11,574 nt of DNA from Rhizobiaceae bacterium (GTDB taxonomy: Bacteria > Pseudomonadota > Alphaproteobacteria > Rhizobiales > Rhizobiaceae). This document shows, one piece after another, positions 6,914-11,574 of the stretch; positions within the stretch are counted from its first letter, which is position 1, and the number at the start of each line of letters is the position of its first letter. A program made the position numbers and the translations under genes. The notes under the pieces are model-generated. The model searched no databases, was not told the origin of the DNA, and worked only from the letters and a program-made list of their open reading frames with translations. The DNA lies in NCBI GenBank assembly GCA_020696915.1, contig JAJFMR010000074.1, positions 1 through 11,574 of the forward strand. Reading direction: 5' to 3'.

Positions 6914-7855
6914 ATGGCATCTGACCGGATCGGCTTTATCGGCCTGGGGCGGATGGGCGGCCCGATGGCGCTGAACATTCACAAAGCGGGCTTCCCGCTG
7001 ACTGTCTACGATGTGGCGGAACCCGCCCTGCAGCCTTTCAGGTCCCGCGGAATCGGCATCGCTACTTCCCCGCTCGATGTGGCCAACAAAGCGGAGATCA
7101 TCTTCGCCTGCATTCCTGCGCCCGAGATCAGCCTGGCTGTGGCCTTTGGCGAGGACAGCATCTCCAAGGGGAGTGCGGTCAAGGTCTACCTCGAGTGCTC
7201 CACCATCGGTCCCGACTACATTGCCAGGATCGCCGAGGGACTTGCGCCGACTGGGATTGCTTTTCTGGATACACCGATCAGCGGCGGTATCCCGGGCGCC
7301 GAGCAAGGCACACTTTCGGTGGTCGCCTCAGGCGATCCGGGGGCCCTCGAGCGTGCCCGTCCCGCTATGTCGTCCTATGCGAAACACATTTTCCACGTGG
7401 CGAATACGCCCGGCCCGGCGCAGATCGCCAAACTGATCAACAACATGCTTTCCACTACCGGCACGATCGCGGCGTTCGAGGGCATGGTGTTCGGCGCCAA
7501 GGCAGGCCTGGATGTCGAGGCACTGCTCGACTTCATCAATGTCAGCACAGGCCGCAACGTCGCGACGATGCAGAAGATCCCGGCCAATATCCTCACCCGC
7601 AAGTTCGGCGGGAAGATCGAGACCGGAGTGAAGGACCTCGGGCTGTTCATGAAGACGGCCGAGAAATTCGGCATCAAGCCCTACATCGCGCCGCGCGTGC
7701 AGGAAGTGTTCCGGGACGCCATCGACGCCGGCTTCGACAAGGAAACCATGCGCATCGTCGAGTTCATGGAGCAGCGTGCCGGCGAGGGCGTTATGGTCAA
7801 AGGCAAGCCTGCGGCCCTGGAGCACGAGGCGGGACAGATCGGGAGGAAGCTATGA
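6914..7855 (+). CDS. 3-hydroxyisobutyrate dehydrogenase-family NAD(P)-dependent oxidoreductase
   Basis: 313-aa beta-hydroxyacid dehydrogenase (3-hydroxyisobutyrate, tartronate semialdehyde and 6-phosphogluconate dehydrogenase superfamily). The Rossmann motif GLGRMG occupies 10-15. Asp33 ends the second strand (VYD), which usually favours NAD over NADP. The substrate-binding signature FLDTPISGGIPGAEQGTL follows, and the catalytic Lys173 sits in AKLINNM at the start of the all-helical C-terminal domain. Such enzymes oxidise a primary beta-hydroxyl to an aldehyde, or reduce the reverse way. A strong purine-rich site (GAGGGGAGAGGGA, 6901-6913) directly precedes the ATG. The 87-base gap after the SMP-30-like gene shows no clear promoter or terminator. 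The stop overlaps the following start as ATGA, coupling it to the PrpD-like gene. The exact hydroxyacid cannot be assigned. Confidence 0.9.
   Translation: MASDRIGFIGLGRMGGPMALNIHKAGFPLTVYDVAEPALQPFRSRGIGIATSPLDVANKAEIIFACIPAPEISLAVAFGEDSISKGSAVKVYLECSTIGPDYIARIAEGLAPTGIAFLDTPISGGIPGAEQGTLSVVASGDPGALERARPAMSSYAKHIFHVANTPGPAQIAKLINNMLSTTGTIAAFEGMVFGAKAGLDVEALLDFINVSTGRNVATMQKIPANILTRKFGGKIETGVKDLGLFMKTAEKFGIKPYIAPRVQEVFRDAIDAGFDKETMRIVEFMEQRAGEGVMVKGKPAALEHEAGQIGRKL
7842..7846 (+). promoter_or_regulatory. Ribosome binding site fixing the MmgE/PrpD start
   Basis: GGAGG lies 5 bases before the ATG at 7852. It argues that translation begins there and not at upstream in-frame codons inside the dehydrogenase gene, which are open back to 7195. 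Confidence 0.7.
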
Positions 7856-9249
7856 ACGACATGTCGAAGATTCGCCAGGCCGACATCCTTCAGGACCGCA
7901 TGGCGACCTTCGCCAGCGAACTGCGGTTCGACACGATCCCGGCCGAGGATGTCCAGGCTGGCAAGGCCCGCATCATCGACACGTTCGCGGCCACCTATGC
8001 GGGCTTCTTCTCAGAGACGGCGCGGGCCGCGCGGGCGTATGCGGCCTCTCTGCCGAAAGCGGACGGCGCGACAATCATCGGCACTCGCCAGCAGACCACG
8101 CCCGAGACCGCCGCTTTCGTCAATTCAGCGACTTCCCGCGAGGCGGAGTGGAACGACGTGTACATGTCGCGCGGCGCGGGCGGAGCGCATCCGAGCGACG
8201 TGATCCTGCCGATACTGGCGGCGGCGGAGTATGCCGGTGTGGACGGCCGCGAGTTCCTGACGGCGGTGGTTGTGGCTTACGAGATCTATCTCGGCATGTC
8301 CGACGTGGTCACGATCACCGGCTTCGACCAGACGGGCCTCGCCGGGATCAGCGTGGCCGCCGCAGCCGGCCGGGTCCTCGGCCTGACCCCCGATCAGCTG
8401 CGCCATGCCGTGTCGATCTGCACGGTGGCCAACAACCCGCTGAACCAGACGCGGCGCAACCAGCTTTCGATGTGGAAGGCAGCCGCGGCCGGGCAGGCTG
8501 GCAGGGCGGGCATTACAGCCGCGCTGATGGCGAAAGCCGGAATGGAAGGTCCGCACCTGCCGTTCGAAGGCACCGCGGGATGGAACCAGCACATCGGTCG
8601 CAACAAGTACGAGGTGAACGGCCTCGATCCCAATTCCGGCCCTTACCGGATCAGGGACTCGCTGATCAAGCCGCGCGCTTCCTGCGCGGTCACCATCTCC
8701 TCCATCTTCGCGGCCGAGGCTGCAGCCAAGAAGGTACGGGCTCCGGATGTCGAGCGCGTTGTCGTCGAAACCTATGCCTATGCGAAGGATGGCGTCGGAT
8801 CGGGCGAGCAGCGCTGGAATCCGACCAGTCGGGAGACGGCCGATCACAGCATCCCCTATGTGGTGGCCGCGGCCCTCGCGGACGGCTCGGTGGGCCCGCG
8901 CCAGTTCAAGGAAGACCGTCTGTGGGATCCAGACCTGCGGGCTTTGATCCAGAAGGTGGAGGTCGTGGCCAACGACGCGTTCAGCGAAGCCTATGACCGT
9001 CATCCGCGCGAGCACCACACGCGGGTCACTGTCCACACCAGGGATGGCGGAACGGTCGTCGGCCTGGCAGGCGGTGCTGACTACGAGGATATGGGCAAGG
9101 CCAAATCTCTTGCCGAGATGGAGCAGAAGTTCAAGGCGCTCTCCGAAGATCACCTTGGTTCCCGCGGCGCGCGAGAGGCGCTGGACCGGATGTGGCGTAT
9201 CGACGAGATCGAAAGCGTTCGCGAGATTCCGCCCCTCTTTGCGATGTGA
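7852..9249 (+). CDS. MmgE/PrpD family protein
   Basis: 465-aa member of the MmgE/PrpD family, which includes 2-methylcitrate dehydratase and cis-aconitate decarboxylase (IRG1). The length fits the family (about 450-480). Recognisable segments are KARIIDTFAATYAGF (38-52), NSATSREAEWNDVY (91-104), AHPSDVILPILAAAEYAG (112-129) with His113 in the active-site region, EFLTAVVVAYEIYLGMSD and the helical lyase core, then a C-terminal domain with VETYAYAKDG and the usual terminal block ending DEIESVREIPPLF. Members dehydrate, hydrate or decarboxylate tri- or dicarboxylic acids; many have no known substrate. The EWNDVY block differs from the more usual D-rich motif, so I would not call it PrpD itself. 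The ATG overlaps the upstream stop (ATGA). It is the last plus-strand gene, ending 60 bases from a convergent gene. Confidence 0.9.
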   Translation: MNDMSKIRQADILQDRMATFASELRFDTIPAEDVQAGKARIIDTFAATYAGFFSETARAARAYAASLPKADGATIIGTRQQTTPETAAFVNSATSREAEWNDVYMSRGAGGAHPSDVILPILAAAEYAGVDGREFLTAVVVAYEIYLGMSDVVTITGFDQTGLAGISVAAAAGRVLGLTPDQLRHAVSICTVANNPLNQTRRNQLSMWKAAAAGQAGRAGITAALMAKAGMEGPHLPFEGTAGWNQHIGRNKYEVNGLDPNSGPYRIRDSLIKPRASCAVTISSIFAAEAAAKKVRAPDVERVVVETYAYAKDGVGSGEQRWNPTSRETADHSIPYVVAAALADGSVGPRQFKEDRLWDPDLRALIQKVEVVANDAFSEAYDRHPREHHTRVTVHTRDGGTVVGLAGGADYEDMGKAKSLAEMEQKFKALSEDHLGSRGAREALDRMWRIDEIESVREIPPLFAM

Positions 9250-9309
9250 CGTGGCCAGTCAGGTCCGCGGCCCGGATCCGTGACACGTCCCGACCGCCGG
9301 CCCAGAGGT

Positions 9310-10308
9310 CTATTTGTCCGCTTCCAGCAGCCGGATCGGCGCGCCGTCCAGGAAGGCGAGCACATTTTCGACTGACTGTTGATAGAAGGCGCTGAAATTC
9401 TCGCGCACGCAGAAGCCGAGATGCGGCAGCAGGACGGCATTCTGCACATGCCGGAGCGGGTGATCGGCAGGCAGCGGTTCGCGGTCATAGACGTCGAGCG
9501 CCGGAACGATTTTGCCGGCGGCAGCCAACTCCACCATTGCCGCCTCATCGATCAGGGGCCCGCGCGAGGTGTTTACGAGTATGGCGCCAGGCTTCATTCG
9601 CTCGAGCTCCCGGCGGCCGATCATTCCACGCGTCGAAGGTGCCAGGACCATGTGGATGCTGACGACGTCCGACCCGGCAAGAAGATCATCCTTCGCCGCG
9701 AATTCCACGCCGGCGGACTGCGCCCGCTCCTCGGTGAGATTTGGGCTCCAGGCCAGCACCCTCATGCCCAAGGCCTTGCAATAGGTGGCCATCGCGGTGC
9801 CAAGCTTGCCGAGCCCGATCAGCCCGATCGTCCTGCCGCGCAACACGAAACCCAGCGGAATTCCGCCCTGGAACCCACCTTTGCGCATGTTCGCATCTCC
9901 TGCGGGCATATGGCGCGCCGCCGCCAGCATGAGACCGAGGGCCAATTCCGCAGCCGCCGTGTCGGCGCCTTCGCCGAAGCTGGTCTTCGTGGCGACGATA
10001 CCGCGCGCCTCGAGAGCCCGTAGATCGATCGAAGGGTTACGGGAGCCGGTGATGCTCAACATGCGCAGCTTGGGGAGCCTGGCAATCAGACTGGCCGGAA
10101 ACGGGGTCCGCTCGCGCATCGTCATGATGACGTCGAAATCAGCCAGGCGCCCCGCTGCGTCGTCCTCGTCCGCCAGCGCGTCATCGAAGAACGTCACCTC
10201 CGCCCGTGCCTCCAGCACGCTCCAGTCCGTGCTGCCGCGCGCTACGCCCTGCCAGTCGTCGATCACCGCTACGCCCTGCCAGTCGTCGATCACCGCGATC
10301 TTCGTCAT
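9310..10308 (-). CDS. D-2-hydroxyacid dehydrogenase family protein with N-terminal tandem duplication
   Basis: 332-aa NAD-dependent D-2-hydroxyacid dehydrogenase. The Rossmann motif GLGKLG is at 165-170. The catalytic triad is intact: Arg249 in NTSRGPLID, Glu277 in YDREPLP and His296 in LLPHLG. The AWSPNLTEERA segment after the second strand matches a subfamily of unassigned dehydrogenases whose proteins begin M-x-x-I-A-V-x-D-D-x-Q. Here the first strand is doubled: VIDDWQGVA occurs twice in succession (6-14 and 15-23), owing to a perfect 27-base repeat. The insertion keeps the frame but adds nine residues to the N-terminal fold, so activity is uncertain. ATG 10308 is chosen because it gives the family's usual N-terminus; an in-frame ATG at 10320 would add four residues. 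The gene lies 67 bases downstream of the SDR gene, probably in the same transcript. Confidence 0.88.
   Translation of the reverse strand: MTKIAVIDDWQGVAVIDDWQGVARGSTDWSVLEARAEVTFFDDALADEDDAAGRLADFDVIMTMRERTPFPASLIARLPKLRMLSITGSRNPSIDLRALEARGIVATKTSFGEGADTAAAELALGLMLAAARHMPAGDANMRKGGFQGGIPLGFVLRGRTIGLIGLGKLGTAMATYCKALGMRVLAWSPNLTEERAQSAGVEFAAKDDLLAGSDVVSIHMVLAPSTRGMIGRRELERMKPGAILVNTSRGPLIDEAAMVELAAAGKIVPALDVYDREPLPADHPLRHVQNAVLLPHLGFCVRENFSAFYQQSVENVLAFLDGAPIRLLEADK
10240..10296 (-). repeat. 27-bp perfect tandem duplication (2.1 copies) inside the D-2-hydroxyacid dehydrogenase gene
   Basis: Bases 10240-10266 and 10267-10293 are identical, and identity with period 27 extends three more bases to 10296. 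Read on the minus strand, each unit encodes VIDDWQGVA. The perfect match, synonymous positions included, indicates a very recent duplication (or an assembly or sequencing artefact); older repeats would have diverged. Confidence 0.95.
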
Positions 10309-10375
10309 TTTTCGTCCCATCCTCGGCTTTCAAAAGTTGCTGTACTCACTTGTGGCGGCGGCCAGGAGCCTGTGG

Positions 10376-11206
10376 CTACCAGGCGCGGCCCCCATTGCAG
10401 ATGATCACCTCGCCGGTGGTGAAGCTTGCGGCGCTTGAAGCAAGATAGACCGCTGCCCCGGCGATCTCGCTGGGTCTGCCGACGCGTCCCATCGGTATTT
10501 CCGGAAGCATCCTGCGCGAGGTCGCGTTATGCGGCTCGCCGGTCGGACTGACATTGCCGGGACAGATTGCGTTGACCCGGATGCGGGGCGCCAGGTTCAC
10601 GGCCAGGTAACGGGTCATCATCCACAACGCTGCTTTGCTGGAACCGTAGGGGCAGTTGGCGACAACGGGGACCGGCAGTAGGCCGGAGCCAGACACGATG
10701 TTGATCACCGATGCCTCCTTGCCGTCTCGCGCATGTCCGGCAAACAGGCCTTTGATCAGGCGATAGGCGCCAAGCACGTTGGTATTGAAGGTTTCAATCC
10801 ACATGCTGTCCGGAATGTCGAGAATTCCGAGATCGGCAGGGATGCCCCCTTTGGCGGAACTGTGGGCGCAGTTCACAAGAATGTCCGCTGCGCCGAACCG
10901 GTTGTGGACGAAGTCGGCAATGCGGCCGGCGCCTTCCGTGGTGCCGACATCGGCCGGGCACTGCTCGATCCTGCGCTCCGGAACCGCTGCGCGAACCGCT
11001 TCCGCAGCGTCTTCGAGGCGCTCCGCGCCCCGTGCCACCATGACTATATCGGCGCCGGCCTGCGCCAGGGCAAGCGACAGCGACAGACCGATATTGCGGC
11101 TTGCGCCCGTCACTACCGCCATTTTGCCGTCGAGCCGAAACGACCCGGCGGGCAGCCCATACATTCCGTTCGAGAGGTCGACGCGGTTTTCAGAGTCGGA
11201 TGTCAT
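10376..11206 (-). CDS. Short-chain dehydrogenase/reductase (SDR), classical type
   Basis: 276-aa classical SDR, NAD(P)-dependent and cytoplasmic. The cofactor motif is TGASRNIG (33-40) at the end of the first strand; VNCAHSS replaces the usual NNAG. Catalytic residues appear complete: Asn143 in NTNVLG, Ser174 in NIVSGSG, and Tyr187 with Lys191 in YGSSK. The C-terminal block SFTTGEVIICNGGRAW ends like FabG-type enzymes (usually GGxxM/W). The frame is open to 11275, but the first 23 residues look non-coding in composition; ATG 11206 gives a normal short N-terminal extension, although its ribosome site (GGGTAG-like) is weak. ATG 11164 is another candidate. It probably oxidises a hydroxyacyl group to a keto group before C-C cleavage, as inferred from context. 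The 144-base gap upstream (11207-11350) could hold a promoter, but I see no convincing one. Confidence 0.88.
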   Translation of the reverse strand: MTSDSENRVDLSNGMYGLPAGSFRLDGKMAVVTGASRNIGLSLSLALAQAGADIVMVARGAERLEDAAEAVRAAVPERRIEQCPADVGTTEGAGRIADFVHNRFGAADILVNCAHSSAKGGIPADLGILDIPDSMWIETFNTNVLGAYRLIKGLFAGHARDGKEASVINIVSGSGLLPVPVVANCPYGSSKAALWMMTRYLAVNLAPRIRVNAICPGNVSPTGEPHNATSRRMLPEIPMGRVGRPSEIAGAAVYLASSAASFTTGEVIICNGGRAW

Positions 11207-11350
11207 ATGGCTACCCGGAATGTCCTGCTCGAGGTGTATGTGACCGCCACGGCCTTGATGCCACGAGGCCGGCACGCCCTCGGCCGCAGCGTGCTGCTTG
11301 CGCCGCGCTTCGTCGGCTTGACCGCGCGAAACTATTGTCCGTGGCCTCTC

Positions 11351-11574
11351 TCATGATTCGGAATGAAGGAGAGAAAAGGTTCGAACGATGCCTTTCTCCG
11401 CGAAATCCGGGAATCTGTCGCCGAGCCCCACTTCGGCCAGGATGCCTGCACCGTCAGCGCCAGGCGCGGGGGCCGGACGGGGAGGCGAAAGGTCAAAGCC
11501 ATCCACCGTGCCACGGGGAACTGCCTGAGAAAGCATTCCATATTCCGGGTGCGTCCACTGCACCCGCAATCCGG
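11351..11574 (-). CDS. C-terminal end of a third CaiB/BaiF CoA-transferase (partial)
   Basis: A minus-strand frame enters from the right edge and runs 73 codons to the TGA at 11353-11351. The visible tail, HPEYGML, then SPPRPAPAPGADGAGILAEVGL, and FAEKGIV near the end, matches the C-terminus of class III CoA-transferases. In that family a V-x-H-P-x-x-G strand is followed by a P-rich A-P-x-x-G-x-H/D turn and a final two-helix segment. The same layout is visible in the complete transferase at 3025-4278 (VEHPVMG, then APLLGEHTDYVLGDMLGMS, then LREAGALE). The catalytic region lies outside the window. It is the first visible gene of the minus-strand run and lies 144 bases before the SDR gene. Confidence 0.75.
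   Translation of the reverse strand, partial: GLRVQWTHPEYGMLSQAVPRGTVDGFDLSPPRPAPAPGADGAGILAEVGLGDRFPDFAEKGIVRTFSLLHSES

Noticed and set aside
7195..7851. In-frame upstream extension of the MmgE/PrpD protein through the dehydrogenase gene
   Set aside because: The extension is Arg-rich out-of-frame translation of the dehydrogenase; GGAGG before ATG 7852 and the family N-terminus fix the start there, so this is not a fusion.
8125..9153. A 342-codon minus-strand frame opposite the MmgE/PrpD gene
   Set aside because: It is antisense to a clear family member, has no domain signature, and is a composition shadow.
9250..9309. Possible bidirectional terminator between the convergent operons
   Set aside because: Only short palindromes (CCGCGG, CGGATCCG, GCCGGC) are present, with no stable long stem and no T-run on either strand.
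11207..11275. Longer N-terminus for the SDR (start at 11275)
   Set aside because: The added 23 residues (including His-rich HQGRGGHIH) do not resemble SDR N-termini, and a normal start exists at 11206.
10733..11356. A 207-codon plus-strand frame opposite the SDR gene
   Set aside because: It is antisense to the SDR, whose catalytic Tyr, Lys, Ser and Asn are all visible on the minus strand; no family resemblance.

Overview
The window is high-GC (visibly about 63-65%), densely packed bacterial DNA. Codon use, family make-up and gene style suggest an alphaproteobacterium (Sphingomonadales-, Rhizobiales- or Rhodospirillales-like), but no marker gene allows a firm placement. It looks like part of an accessory catabolic cluster for an unidentified carboxylic acid or its CoA thioester. 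There are no RNA genes, insertion sequences, CRISPR arrays, transporters or regulators.

Plus-strand run (1-9249): the 3' end of an unknown gene (possibly a MaoC-type hydratase), a thiolase-like protein, a DUF35 OB-fold partner, a class III CoA-transferase (CaiB/BaiF), a second class III CoA-transferase, a second thiolase-like protein, a second DUF35 protein, an SMP-30/gluconolactonase-type hydrolase, a 3-hydroxyisobutyrate-dehydrogenase-family enzyme, and an MmgE/PrpD-family protein. Gaps are 0-87 bases and several junctions overlap (ATGA or TAATG), so this reads as one operon that began upstream of the window.

Minus-strand run (11574-9310, convergent with the first): the 3' end of a third CaiB/BaiF CoA-transferase, a short-chain dehydrogenase/reductase, and a D-2-hydroxyacid dehydrogenase. 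The last carries a perfect 27-bp in-frame tandem duplication near its start. The two runs meet tail to tail across 60 bases at 9250-9309, where I see only short GC palindromes and no T-run, so no terminator is called.

Working model (inference): the CoA-transferases load the acid onto CoA, the hydratase and SDR carry out beta-oxidation-like steps, and thiolase/DUF35 pairs make or break a C-C bond, as in the known archaeal thiolase-DUF35 and actinobacterial Ltp2-ChsH2 complexes. The lactonase, the two hydroxyacid dehydrogenases and the PrpD-like enzyme would process a lactone or hydroxyacid product. The most striking feature is that the first thiolase-DUF35-CoA-transferase set (116-2992) lacks canonical catalytic or metal-binding residues in all three proteins. 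In the second set (3025-5916) the CoA-transferase Asp, the DUF35 zinc cysteines and a His/Tyr motif in the thiolase are kept. This raises the possibility of heteromeric complexes built from one active and one degenerate copy.
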